Assembly: GCA_014904845.1 (NCBI GenBank)
Contig: MU119264.1
Coordinates: 62,001 to 126,000, forward strand
Direction: 5' to 3'
DNA length: 64,000 nt
Origin: Acephala macrosclerotiorum
Taxonomy: Eukaryota; Ascomycota; Leotiomycetes; Helotiales; Mollisiaceae
Shown: one piece after another, positions 22,202 through 34,853 of the stretch
Position numbering within the stretch: position 1 is the stretch's first letter
How the letters are laid out: each line of letters begins with the position of its first letter
Notes under the pieces: generated by a model
Database searches by the model: none
Told to the model about the DNA's origin: nothing
What the model saw: the letters and a program-made list of their open reading frames with translations, nothing else
Program-made: the position numbers and the translations under genes

Positions 22202-25200
22202 AAGCAGTCACGAGTCATGCGATCGAAAATAGTACTTTGCGAGAAAATCGGTTGGGAGGCGCATTTCTGATTTTTCGGAGCGGTTAATGATTTTGATGAT
22301 TCCCATTCTTGTTAATACACCATCCTAAGCAGGATTGTATCTATAGAAGGTTGAAACAGGTCTTTCGTTCAGGCAGACCGGGTGCCCATGAGGCAAGGTG
22401 TTCGGGCTTTGGATCAAGGGAGGAGGAAAAGTCAATCAAAATATTGACCAGTCAAACCTCAATTCACATCTCGATCTTCCCCCACCCATTCTTGACTTCG
22501 CTAGACTTTCAGATCAAAGGCATCGATGCAGCCCAACTCTAATTCACAGCTTGGATCTCTTGACGGACGAATGCTCCTGCGGGCCTGTCTGCAAAAGTTA
22601 TTGGATGCCTCAAGCGGATTTTATGCGCACTCTACATAAGCAAGCCAAACCCCGCTCCACTACTGCCAAGCCAACATGCACAAGCACACCAAGTAATCGC
22701 CACGCAGTCTGGAACCCGATTACATACATCTCAACAGCGATCCTATCATTTGATTACTCACTCCTTACGAGAGTTGCAGAGAAAGAGGCATCCGAAAAAG
22801 CAAATCGGCAGTCGATACCGACTTCAACCTTGCTAGACTTGTGCACATCCCACTCCCACACCACACTCTTGGTTCGGAGGTTATCAATCACAATCTTCAA
22901 ATACCGTTTGCTTGTCCCAAATGCCGAGGATAAATTTGGTCTCTGTAGCTGCAAATGAGATGGAGCTTACTCATGGGGGATAGCTTATGCGATGTTTCTT
23001 GCACGGCGTAGCGATACCTAGAACTGGATATAGCAGTTTTTAATCAGATCAAATCATCTCGACTCATGCCCAGGATTGCAGCATGAACAAACCCAGAAAC
23101 ACCCCTGTCCTATCAAATCGCACACACACAAGCGACGTCTCGGCTTCGCTACACTTTCTTTTTCGCTTTCCTTCAACTCAGCCATAAACCTAATACCATG
23201 ATTCCATGTCATGATCTCGGAACAATCAAATTTCCTGACCTAGAGAGTGATTCCAAGCCGGCACAAGCCCGGTTCGCCAGCTCGGCGGGCATCCTTCATC
23301 GCGTTTCGCAGGCCAGAACCACGCAATTCGTCCGTTTACGCGGGTCAGAGTCGCAGGGTCGGATAGCCAGGTCATACCGAGCCCGAGTCGGCGGAAACGT
23401 GCCAATCTTTCTTCTCCGTCCGAGAGGGGGGGACATGACTAACGTGTCGTCTCAGCTGCAAACGAACCCCAGATCCAAAAGAGGTGCGAATTGAGCTTGG
23501 GTGCAGACGTGCCAAGTCTGACAATTGCTGCTTTGGGATAGTGGGTTCGGATTTCTGTTTGAGGATCAACAGCGCGTAGATGTCGAGTGCTCACCTCACC
23601 CACAACATTCTAGGGAGCTTTCTCCCAATCTGCATCGAATGCGAATGGGACATGTGTACGGCGTAAGGTTAGGTGGGTGATTGCATTTGCACGAGCTTGC
23701 AGGGAGATGAGAAAGCTCGTCGTGGCTTGCGAGGCGTGTGGAAAGATACCGTTGAATCTTCAATCGCGCAAGTGCTGCGAGCCAATTACCGAAGAGAGAA
23801 TGCGACCGTTGGGGCCTGTGATACTGGAAATGCGTGATGACTGGTGCGGAATCCGACGCAGATTCGCAAGTGAAAATGTGGCGTTGAGGTGCCACAAGGC
23901 TGCGTGCCATCGGTTGGGGTTTGACTTGCTCAAGTTCTGCGGCGATGATCTAAAAAGTCTTGATGCTTGACAGAATCTAGATTCTTATATCTAGGGTAAG
24001 ATGTATCGATCTTATATTGTCCTAATCATGATGGACATTTTACTCCCACGAATTTTGTCAGACTCACAGTTCGTGGTTATTGAAACTGAACGAGCCGTGC
24101 GGAGTTGGAGGTTCATCCGCCGCCACGGAGAGCACGTTTCGTTTCACGCATCAAATCTCGGGGGGTTACTAAGCCCTATACGTCTGCCTAGTGGAAGTCC
24201 CTCCTGTTCGAGACTTTGAGTACTTTGTGCTACATTTGGAATGTGGTCCACGGAAGAAGTCAACCGTGACCCAATCTCGACTTCGACGTAGAGAAACGTG
24301 GTGGCTGAGGGTCTTGGACTTGTGGATGACGCTGAGTAGTGCTGTGGAGTCTGTCAGCTTCGAACCTTACTTAAATTAGAGGAATATTTTCAGAAGATTC
24401 TCAGATTGAAAGGAGATGAGATGAGAACGGTATGGTACAATACTTCCCTTGACTTGGTTGTTGAAATTCACCGAGAAGTCTCCTTGCAATGACTTTTATG
24501 TCCGAACACAGTCAGGTCAATCAGGGATGTAGCGTCAACTTGCTCTCTCAGGCATGAGCTGCGACGAGAAAGTTCTCACTATTTCCCAACTCGTTAGATT
24601 ATGCGAGCTTCGTGGCAGGGAAAGCTAGTTCTCTAGTTCAAGTTGCCGTTTGAAGGATCTTTTGTCTGCGGTTCATGCTTGTTTATCCATTCTGAGATCT
24701 CGACGAAGTGAGAGTCAGACCGAGTTGGCTAGAACGTGTTTTGTCATCTCGAGTCAAGGAATTCGTGGGCCCCCAAGTTTCTGACATTGTGGTCCCACTT
24801 ACATCTGATGTCTGGATAGTTGGAACGCACCCTGTCACGTTTCTCATTCCCATGGCACCGGTAAGATTCTGGTGGCCGCCAGTAAACATTGTGCTATTTG
24901 AAAACTTGGTTCTTTGTCATTGGGAGCTGTACGATCATCTCAGTCAATCTCTTGGTGTCCAGCAAATCGACATCCAGTTGTAAGCACGAGGCGCCTATCG
25001 TGCAACGATCTAACGCGAGCCAAGCGGGATGAAAGAGAATACCGGAGGAGACAGATGTTCGGTGCCGAGGCTTCAGCCTTACTCTCGATCAGACGTGGTA
25101 TCGGTGTCTTGTATCACTCGGTCATTATTCCGAGGGGGCGAATGGTGATGGATAAATGGGTTTTGCATGACAGTAAGCATTCAAAATCCCCTTCGAAAAC

Positions 25201-28200
25201 CTTACCAGTACCCAGCAAGACTTTCATCTGAAGTCCCCAAGTCACACGAAGCAATGAATAAGCAAAGTCCAGTGACTTACTGACCCCATCTTTCAGTTCA
25301 GCCTGATATCGCCGTCCATGCTTGAAAGTAGTCCGAACCCACTCAGCTGCTACCCACAGGGCCTTTTAAATGTTAATGCTGAGGTGATTGTGGCCGTGTC
25401 TCCAAGGGGTGGCCAGACCAATCACCTATTCGAGATCGCGGTGTTTTACTATATCTAGTTAAACACTGGTCATTGCTCATTAGCATTAATAGGGCCTGTA
25501 GGGAGTATTCATGCACGAAACATTGCGGGTCAGTTCGTCTCGTCGCGGGAGTTCTGTCGTATTTGCGTATTCATCCACCGAGCTCTCCGTTCCTGTCATG
25601 TCCTGCCATCTGTGTCCAACCTCCCCGAAGCGTATGCGGTGGCACAAATTGCGGGGTGATAGCACATCTGCCAACTGAACAGGGCAAGAAGATGTGCGTT
25701 ATCTCGGAATCTTCGGATCCAGCTGCGAGGTTATGAAAATACATAAAGCTGCCGTAAACCGCATGCCATGGGCTTGAATGTATGGAATGTTTGTCGTATG
25801 ATCAACGGTCAAATGGACAATGCAACTTCGGGACTTCGAACGCCCCGACAGGTCTCCACGATGAGGATACAGGGTGCGAGGCTGCAGCGGGATCGCGGGG
25901 TCAAGAAGCATTGCGAAGCTGCGACTGCGAACGGTGAACGGCGATCAAATCTACCGTACTCCCTTTCGAGGACACACGCGTGTACGGCAGGCAGTGTGCG
26001 AAGGCAGATCGATTGCAGGCTGCACAATCCAGATTCCAGATGCATACCTCGGATCGAGCACACGACGCTATCCGAATCATTCGCACCTTGGATTTGACCG
26101 TATTTTATGCGACTTGCTGCCTTCTCTTGGGGTTCGGGTGGGGTTTCCTCCGAATTATACGTATGCAACTGGGCGCAGCCAACGAGCGACGAAGCGAATT
26201 CGTTTCCGTATTCGGGGTACGACGAGGTTGTCTGCACGAATTACGGTTGACCGTTTGGCCATTTGGTCTTTAGGACGACAAGACACTTCAATTTTTCGTT
26301 GGATGAGCATAGCGTGGCTAAGTTGTTGGCCGTGTTCGGCCTAGAGTACGAAGAAAGCGAAATTGGAAGTTTGTGGTGAGGTACGTTTTGGTGATTCTTT
26401 GTGTTGAGAGAAAACTCGGAGCTAAGATCTCAGCGAATGCAAGTCTGCACGAGGGAGCTCGGGACCGTCTCGACACGTTGTTGAATTGATGGGCCCGAAG
26501 CGCGAAGTATCGAGTGCTTTCGGATCGTAGCATTTTTGAGAGATTGCACTTCCCAGTGGTCTGTAGCAAGAGCCACATGTGTGCTTCTGTGCCATGTTGA
26601 AATTGGAGGGAAGCCTTTGACGTTGCTACTAGGGACATTCATTGTGTGCTGCTTTACAGTACCGAAAGCTTTGCAAGAGTGTAGTACCTAGGCACATGAT
26701 AGTCGACCTGAAGGATTGGCATGTGAAAAGGACTTGAACGTTACAGGCTTCTTTCCCATTTATAAGTCTTTTGAATTCAATTATGCATAAGCTATAGACC
26801 TCAATATTTGACCTTTGTCTACTTCTTGTCTTCTTTGTTGTAACTCATCAAGATGTTCTAAAAAGAATAAAATGGTCACGTGATGCGTCCAGGTTCCTTC
26901 TTCACTTCATGGTACCCGGATACATCTGCTAGGGGTGCAAAGGGATCTAGAGCACAGCAGATGCTACTGGGGTATCTAAGGCTCCCATACAATAATCATT
27001 ATTTCAAAAACGAGGGAATATGTGCCTTCCAAGCTCGGGTGCCTGCTTCACGCTCGAACCCGAGCTCTCACACATGGGTCTTACCACATATCTTTCTATC
27101 TACACGTGTTATTCTCGTCCATTTTGAATTCTTCCGACTTCTCAGTTTTCATATTCTTCACTTGAATGAGATTCAACAATGTTCGAGCCCTGCACTATGC
27201 CCAACTCAATCTGCCCCCCTTCTCCGTCTCAAGCTCGCTAAGCTCATTCTTCCTCCAAAACTTCAAAAACTCGCAACAAAAAAAGAACGCTCCTCCTCAC
27301 ACCCCCCCCCCCCAAAAATTACAACAACAGAAAAACGAAGCAAAAAACTCGTCACTCACAGGGGTAACGTGTGAGAGCTGGAAAAACGGTTGATCAGACT
27401 AGTTTTTTGAAGGGGCAAGTACGCGGTCTTGGCCATGCGACTTGGTCGTTACACTACGAAGCAGACGGCTATACTTGGAGTACATCGTGTTTATTTAAAT
27501 CTATAAGGGATTGGGAGAGAGTTTGTGGGTGATGTGACTCACGTGCGAGGAGCTAGCCGGTTGGGGGTTGGGGAAGGCGCGCTTGGGGTTAGAGCCCAGG
27601 CTTGATCAACATGCCAGGAAGGGAAGGAGCCCTACAAAGGCCTGGGTCAGACCTGCTCTTTTCACGGATGCGATCATCATTATGTTGCCTATATCTCCGG
27701 GTTGCTTACTCGGATTAAGTTTCTCTGTCGCGCTCGAGATGCATGCTCCAACTCTAAGCGAGAGAGAAAGGGGAAGCATTCGGAATGGAAATGTGATTCT
27801 GCGTGGCGACGTACTGCTGCTAGTGACATCACGAGGGAGAGATCATATGGTGAAGATGAATGGAGCTGGTTGGCAGAATGGAGATATGGAAGAAGCGCGG
27901 AGAATTGTATCTGATGAATGCGAATATGTTGAAGGCTTGGGGCCGCCACACGGAGAACTGTGAGGATTAGAGATCAGCGAAGGGACCGAGTCTAAGGTAT
28001 TATGTGCTTTGATTTTCGGGCCAGCGCACGGAGAAGGCGCCATCTAGTGCTTCTCAGCAGGGAAAGAGCTGCTGTTGGTGTCGGGAGGCCATTCGGCGAA
28101 CTCAGGCTCGCAGACTCTGTTTTGCCAACTTCTGACTTTAAAAACGGCGCACACAGGTGCCGCCAATGCCCAGAAATGAGCATGAGAGCGATTAAAGTCC

Positions 28201-30912
28201 CATGTATCGTCCGTAAATACAGCAAGCAAGAAGCGAAGTTGACGACTTACTGGTGGAAGAAGTTGTGCGAAGCTACCACCTTTCCGGAAAGTTTTGGTTC
28301 AGACCATCGTTATAAATTTGCGACTAACATCGCGAATATTTGCACGAGAAATGAGGAAAGTACGCTCGCATAGTCATAGTAGGGAAAGAGCTGGCGAGTG
28401 TTTCGGGCTCCATGTTCAGAGAAGGAGCGGTCAGAGGGTTCACCAATGTCGAGCCTTCGAGTAAAAGTCCCCGCGCCTCGAAGCCCCTCCCTGGAAGAGC
28501 TTGACCATAGTCGGGTAGAATGAGTATCTGATTGCCCATACCATCATTACCAGGTCTTCTGAGGTCAAACAATTACATCTGGACAATTACGTCGAAGTTG
28601 TCTGGTGGTGATACCAGACTTGATTGTATGTGCAGGCCACAATCACGATCCAAGGCCAATTCGCTCGACTCTAGTAAGACCGCCACCGTTATAGCTGAAT
28701 TATTGAGACTTTGATTCGAGACAGCAAGCATAGCACAGGGGCTCAAAAGTGAAGGACACATTCCTCTAGCCATGACACGCCCACATTCAACCATGAGATC
28801 GACCCCTTTTCATCAATATCTCAACAATAAAAATTTCCAATCATCTAGCCCTTGCAATTCGAGGATCTGAATGGCTTTATGAGACCTTCTCTCGCTCGTA
28901 TAATGGACTGTACTTATAGCTGTTGTGGAGAAGCAACGAGTGCGTAGTTGTCGGAGTTTCGGTTGAAGGTGCGGAGTACAGACGTGCAACAAATTTTTTT
29001 TTTGATGTTTGAGATTTTTGGGACATTGGACTTTTAGCAAGAAGGAGGTTTGGGTGCATATACGACTCAGGGGATATTCGAGTTGTTCTTCTTGTACCAT
29101 TTACGAGTACTCGCTCAGAAAAGACAGGATTGTCGTGCTTGTAATGCACCTCAGTCCGGCGAGTCGTTTTCTTATTGCTACAGTAGACAAGATTGTCCAG
29201 AATATGACTTTAGGGAAGGGACTAATCTCAACCTGATCTTGATAAGTGACTGAGACACTTCCTTAAGATCTATTGACTAGCCAAGCAACGACGCGCAAGG
29301 TATTAGATCGACGAGAGCAGCTGAAGAGCCAAGCGGACCATTCTAGGGTGACTATCTCAAACTTCTCAAGGAACGATAGTGGAATGATCACTTGGTACTT
29401 TCTTTGAATTCTCAAGTGAGTGATTCAAGTTTTGGACTCACCAATTCACCAACGACTGGGGTGAGGTATGTAAAGAGGAAGCGCTTCTAGTTCTATCAAG
29501 TGAAACGCCTTCGTCAGTTGATTTGTATCCGATTGAACAGGCTAGCAGGCTTCTGCTCTGAGCGGGCGAGAGACTATTCATTTCCATCACACGCCCCGCT
29601 TTGCCGCTGCCAGACGTGTATAATAACTGCTTTGGCATAATTGCTCGAATCTAGCATTTATGCCCAGCCGTCCTAATCATAGAATATAACTAAGACGATA
29701 TGGAGGTTGACAACAACAAGGTAGTGATGACTGCCTTTGATATTACGACTAAAGGCATGAGCGTTTTCGGCATTCTCTTTCAGATCCGAACTCGCGGGCA
29801 GATTACCCAAGAGACCCGGAGAGGAATCTGGAATAAGTAACAAACAGTGAATTCTATTCCGTAAGTATATTTATTGCACGCCAGCACTTGTTGGTGAATC
29901 TTCTACCTAGCGCACACTTAACTTCGCTAGACCTCATGTTACATGTCCTCTGCCTATGACAAATGAGTCATAACCAGGAATTCGCATTTCCTGTTCTTAG
30001 AGCAGCGTTTTGTTCCTCTCGTTTTAAATACCGTCGTGCGAGATTTGCCAGTACAATACAGCAACCACCAAAATATCCGCAACGAGATCAGGGGAGGGGG
30101 CCTTGAGCCCTTACGAGTTGAGACCGATGACTATGGGCGCATAGAATTTTGTGAGCCTTGACTATCAACGAGTTCTATGAGGCTTTCCACACGATCAGTC
30201 GCTCGTGGGCAGGTTGTTGGTGCGATGTATTTTGGCACCCTATCGTTTGAGACTTGATGTTGCTATCAACTTCCTGCTTTGTTGTCTACCCCACCAGGTG
30301 AATAGGGCAGGCTCGGATGAGAATAGAACGAAATGAGGGGAAAACGAAGCAAGAACCACCAGAACTTGAATAGCTCTTGCATATGCGATGATGGTTTTGA
30401 TGAAGTGCTTTGGTGACAGCTTGCTTGAAAGGTGCAGTACGTTTGGTGCGTTGAAGTTTTCTGCAGAAAGGAAAGGAAGTTACACAGTAGCGTGAGATTA
30501 TGTATCTTGAGGATTCTACCATTCTAGCATCCGCCCCCACATGTTCTTGATCAAATTCTAAATACCTTTAGTAGGTGAATCAGGTGTTTTCGAACTTAAC
30601 TATAAAGTTATAAATGTCGAGGGACGCGAAATGAGAGTGAGAAATGCAGTAATACAGCAATGCCTTGATTCTAGATATATGATATTCTAAAATAGACAAT
30701 GATGAGCAGGTACCGGAAGCGACGAGGGACTCGGAGAAGAACCTGCTTTGTTTCCTAAACCAAAAAAGGGGAGCGAACCATGTCGAGACATGAAGGACCA
30801 ACACGGAGAATGTAACGCAAGTGGTGACAAGACAGGTGCTCATCACTTGGAAAGAGCTTAGAGAACCAATGCGAATCCATTATGCAACCTGAGGGGTATA
30901 AACATAAACCAC
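22202..30912. other. Gene-poor region of about 8.7 kb
   Basis: Only short, mutually overlapping frames are present. The longest beginning with ATG is 26883-27374 (163 codons), low in complexity at its end and interrupted by a run of C. A 46-codon frame at 29700-29840 has nothing recognisable. Several longer frames in this interval (for example near 25,810-26,340) start at TTG or GTG and face equally long antisense frames, which points to chance. No tRNA, transposon motif or terminal repeat was recognised. Confidence 0.5.
27302..27313. repeat. Run of 12 C
   Basis: A mononucleotide C tract is followed directly by AAAAA. It is a likely length-variable site and a possible sequencing-error point. 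Confidence 0.8.
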
Positions 30913-32009
30913 CTAATCACTATCTAAAACCACAACCTCGGCCTCAGCCTCTCCAATGCTCTCTACACTCAGAACATCCCCTGCATTCACATTGCTAATG
31001 AACGCTCCATCTCCCTCATTCAAAACCGCATCTTCTCTTCCATCAAGTCTGATCTTCATGCTTCCCTTCTTCGTCATCGGAAGATGGATATAAACATGTC
31101 TTCCAGTGGTGCTCTTAACAGCATTTCCTCCTACTGTCCACTTAAATCGTTTATCCACTCCAATAATGCCTGCTGCCATAACGAGATCGGCGTGTATAGG
31201 GATCGTATCTGGAAGTGTAGCTTCTGCGGCCTTCTCTTCGGCTTCTGATGCACCTGGACCAGCCTTCAATGGAGAAAGAATTGGCAAGAAAGCATCGCGC
31301 TTCGCCTCTTCGGAGAAGGTCTTTGTATGGTATCGTGGTGTAAGGCCTCGAGCCCAAGGAAGAGCCCATATCTGGAGGAAATGGACTTGGTCCTTGTCGT
31401 GTTCGTTTTGTTCTGAGTGTGCAATGCCTTCTTTGGTTAGTATTTCTCTGCAAAAAGTGGGAGGGAGAATCAAGTACCTTTTCCACCAGTAGTGAACTGG
31501 ACATCGCCTCGCTTCATTCTGTAGAAATCATCTCCTTGCTGGCCCTCTGCCCCCTTCTTGATCATGCTGTCGCGATGTGTCAACTCCCCGCTGAGAATGT
31601 AGGAGAAGATTTCGGCATCTCGGTGAGGATGTGTTGGGAATCCGCTGCCGGCATCGACACGGTCTTCGTTGAGGACTCGCAGACTGCCAAAGTTCTGGTA
31701 TCGTGGATCGTAGTAGTTTGCGAAGCTGAAGGTGTGGTAGGTGTTCAGCCAGCCGTGGTTTGCGTGCCCTCGATCGCTGGAGCGACGAGGGACGATCTTT
31801 GCGTGTGCGAGAGCTTTGGACATTGTGTTCTTGATTGTGTTTGCAGCGGTCATGGGTGATTGAGATGTTGTCATAGGAGATTGAAATAAGGTCTTGTTGG
31901 TAGGTATAATTGTTTCTGGGAAGCTGCTCAGTAGTTCTCGAAGCGGGGTATTGAAATAGATTGAAATTGATGCAGTGAAAATGGCAATGACGATGAAGGC
32001 GAGCTTCAT
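30913..32009 (-). CDS. Pirin family protein
   Basis: Two exons (32009-31478 and 31430-30913) separated by a 47-base intron encode 349 residues. The N-terminal cupin carries the pirin signature, starting at [20 protein letters not shown], with metal ligands in [10 protein letters not shown] (His127 and His129) and [11 protein letters not shown] (His and Glu about 53-55 residues on). A C-terminal cupin follows (GRHVYIHLP ... EGDGAFISN). Pirins are iron-binding cupins; some act as quercetinase-like dioxygenases and others as nuclear cofactors. The oddity is an extra N-terminal segment of about 62 residues that starts with a hydrophobic run ([17 protein letters not shown]), resembling a signal anchor; a normal-length pirin would start at the internal Met63 ([15 protein letters not shown]). 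Either the longer form is membrane-targeted or translation starts inside. The intron border gives [10 protein letters not shown], which suits the family. Confidence 0.9.
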
Positions 32010-32891
32010 TTATAGACTTTGAAATTGAAACGAGAAGATTGGAGAGGATTGGAGAACAGAATGAGAAGAGGATTGTTCAGTATTACCTGTTGCTTTGAAG
32101 TTCTTGATAGACGATTTTTCGCTCTGGATTTTCAGGATTTTTGATGCTGAGTGAAGCATGGTCAGCACCTTAATAAGCAACTAGGCCGCTTTAGGACGTT
32201 CTTGGAACCTCTCAAATTCAGCCTCCTCCAAATTGTCCTCTCGCACGAACCTTCCACAGGTTGGCTTAACAAGGTTTGCGATTTCATCTCGCATCAAGCA
32301 GATCGAGTGAGCTGCAGAGACTAAGACTTACAAAAGTTGTACAAAGCAGGGAAAACGCCTCGTACGTCACGACGACATTGGTGACGTCTTCAACCTCGCT
32401 TTAGTGGCTTGCTTTTTGTTTTGTATGTGCCCCTCAGTCCCTTCTTTCGTTTCGTTTCAGCTCCTCCTGTTCATCAAGTCTCGAATACGAGCGCTTGGCC
32501 CTGTCTGTGAATAGCTTCACGAACTCAAAATTCCCTGCTGCTTTTACCGATTGTTTAGAGTTTTGGATCGCTGCAAGTTTTCTTGGCCGAGTCCTTGTTC
32601 TATTTGACTTTCAAGAAAGTTAATCCTACTACCATGAGATCTACAGGGTATCCTCGCTGGACAATTAGCCGCGCTAGGGGGGGCCTTAGCATGACTTCTA
32701 AACGTCACATGAACCCCTAGTTCGCACCATGCTGACTACAAAGATCACGAACCTTTCCCTTCTTCAAACATGGTCAGGCACTTCGGCATTTAATGTCGCT
32801 GTCCCCGCCGTCCTCGTAATCGGAATCGCATGTTTTAGAGTTCGAAAGTCTAGATCTTGCCGGGTATCAGCTCGAGATCGAGGCTTTGAGC
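32010..32891. other. Intergenic between pirin and the broken VOC gene
   Basis: No intact gene. An ATG frame from 32729 overlaps the start of the VOC remnant in another frame and may be a chance frame or a former first exon. Two oppositely oriented TGACGT-type sites lie at 32363-32369 and 32382-32388. Confidence 0.4.
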
Positions 32892-33309
32892 ATGCATTCG
32901 ATCAAGTCGGCGTGGAAGATCGTACCTCAATTTCTATCCCAGCCTATCGATCGGACTGTCCACTTCTACACCAAAAACCTCGGCTTGAGAGCCGGAGGGA
33001 TTCACACCCTCGAGGGATCGTTAGAGACAACTTTCTGTTCACTGTTGGTTGGCAAGAAAGCGGAAGCCAAGATCTACTTCCGGACGTGCGACCCTGGACA
33101 CCTCCAACCTAGAGAAGCTTTGGTTGCGATGGGAACAAAGGAGTCAGACAAATTCCACGAATTGATGAAGTCCCAGAAGTCTTTGGACATCTTCGAGGCA
33201 TTAAAGGACAAACCTTAAGGCTACATACAGTTCTCAATCAAGGATCTGGATGGGAACGTGTTCACTTTCTTCAAGCTTTTTGGGCGGAGGGAATCCTGGC
33301 GACGTCTGA
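32892..33309 (+). pseudogene. VOC (glyoxalase/bleomycin-resistance fold) protein, broken
   Basis: The frame starting at ATG 32892 encodes a recognisable VOC domain: KIVPQFLSQPIDRTVHFYTKNLGLRAGG, then AKIYFRTCDP, a helix rich in Lys, and ALKDKP. A TAA at 33216-33218 stops it where relatives, as I recall them, have a Trp (P-W-G-Y-x-Q-F). The same frame then continues with the missing end of the domain, GYIQFSIKDLDGNVFTFFK, proving that the stop is internal. A second lesion follows: the expected C-terminus FLGGGNPGDV with a TGA at 33307-33309 is present but in a different frame, one base off, near 33275. One premature stop plus one frameshift makes a functional full-length protein unlikely. The parental activity cannot be named; the VOC fold covers many enzymes. 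Confidence 0.75.
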
Positions 33310-33690
33310 AATGGTGTGCATCTAGGTCAAGTCGGCGATGTGTGGAAAAGTTTCTGCAATTCCAGAGTTAGCTTCACCACGACTTCTTAAAAAGGGAAAA
33401 GCTGTTGACCGATCATGTGATCAACATAGAATTAAGCAAAATGAACTTTGTGCCAAGCATCATCGTTTTTTCTATGCTCTGTGGAACACAATTCAACAGC
33501 TCCAATACCCACGATGAGTCATATCGTTGACGGATACCCGGTCCGAAACCCCAGAACGGAAAATAATTACCCCGCCGTTATCAGCTCTTGATAAGGAATG
33601 TGACCCCGCAGTCTAGCCCCTCACTTTCACGTAGCGCAGAAGCAATAGCATTTTCAAAATATTCAACATTTCATTGGCATCACCGAGATC
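33310..33690. other. Intergenic, probable MOSC promoter
   Basis: No coding signal. It lies directly upstream of the MOSC gene, with an AT-rich leader that ends in CACCGAGATC before the ATG. Confidence 0.4.
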
Positions 33691-34853
33691 ATGATGAAGA
33701 TAACAAAGGTGAGTCAAAGCTGCCAACCTAATGTTGCTTCGTACTAACGATACCTCAGCTCAACATCTACCCTATCAAATCGCTCAGGCCCATCTCCCTG
33801 ACCACCGCTACCCTTTGTCCTCAAGGACTTGCACATGATCGTCGCTATATCCTCTTGAAGCCTAAGGCAGATGGCACCTACGTCCACATGTTCGTCGGTA
33901 ACCAAACCGAAATGGCCCTCTTCCACTGCAATGCCGCAACTTCATCATCCTTCAACGTGTCATATCATACACCATCACCACCCGTCACACCTCCGTCACC
34001 CAGCCAAAAAACCACGTTGGAAATCCCCTACGAGCCAGAGGTATCGGAATTAGAACAGATTACGATTGAGTTACACACAAGCCCAAATTACCCTGCATAT
34101 CAAATGCAAGAGAAATACAACACCTGGTTCAGTCAATGTTTCGGTTACGAGGTCATACTCGCCTATATAGGCGACAGTCTCGGTGTCCCGAAGAATGACT
34201 CTATCGCCGAATCCTGGAAGTCAACAATCAAGTCTCAACTTCCCTCCAGCACCTTGCCAGAAAGCATCACGTTCTCCGACGGGGCTGCCCTTCTCGTTGT
34301 TTCAGAAGCTTCACTTGAAGCTCTACATCCGTTACTTAACGTTGATGGTACTGGCGAGAACGAGAAAGTCATCCTCGAGAAATTTCGCCCTAACATTGTC
34401 CTCTCCCCTTCCCTCCCAGCCTGGGACGAAGACTACTGGTCATCTCTCCTCCTTCCGCACTCAAACATTAAAATACTCCTAACATCCAACTGTACCCGCT
34501 GTACGAGTATCAATGTTGATCTCGAAGCCGGGAAAATGGGAACAGGTCCTAGTGGAAGTTTGTTGAAGAAGATGATGAGAGATAGGAGAGTGGATAAGGG
34601 GAATAAATGGTCGCCGGTTTTTGGGAGGTATGGGTTTCCGGTTAGAGGTGGGGAGTTGAAGGTTGGTGATGTGGTGGAGGTTGGGGATAGATTGGTGGAG
34701 ACTACGGTTTTTAGTGAGTTTGTTTGTATTTTCCCATCATGTATTTCTCGTTTTTTTGTTCGGGAGTTGATGTTAGGAAGGAAGCAAACCGGAAGGTCAG
34801 AATCCCGAGGAGAAGTTGAAGCTGATTTGTTTGATAGATGGAGTGATGCCTAG
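33691..34853 (+). CDS. MOSC domain protein (mARC/MOCOS C-terminal type)
   Basis: The first exon is only 18 bases (33691-33708, MMKITK), followed by a 50-base intron with a TACTAAC branch site; exon 2 starts at 33759. The N-terminal MOSC_N beta-barrel is clear (LNIYPIKSLRPISLTTATLCPQGLAHDRRYILLKP). The MOSC domain follows: LLVVSEASLEAL, EKFRPNIVLS and NCTRCTSINVDLEAG, whose Cys is the position that holds the molybdenum cofactor sulfur in this superfamily. Read straight through, the protein has 370 residues. A perfect GTGAGT...GTTAG intron of 63 bases (34714-34776) lies near the end and is a multiple of three, so both spliced (349 residues) and unspliced forms stay open to 34853. Family members sulfurate or use molybdenum cofactor; the substrate here is unknown. 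Third-base use turns from C-rich to G-rich near 34550. Confidence 0.88.

Noticed and set aside
25809..26344. Overlapping 142- and 156-codon frames on opposite strands
   Set aside because: The minus-strand frame starts at a GTG, composition is random-looking, and the two strands are equally open, which suggests a stop-poor GC-rich segment.
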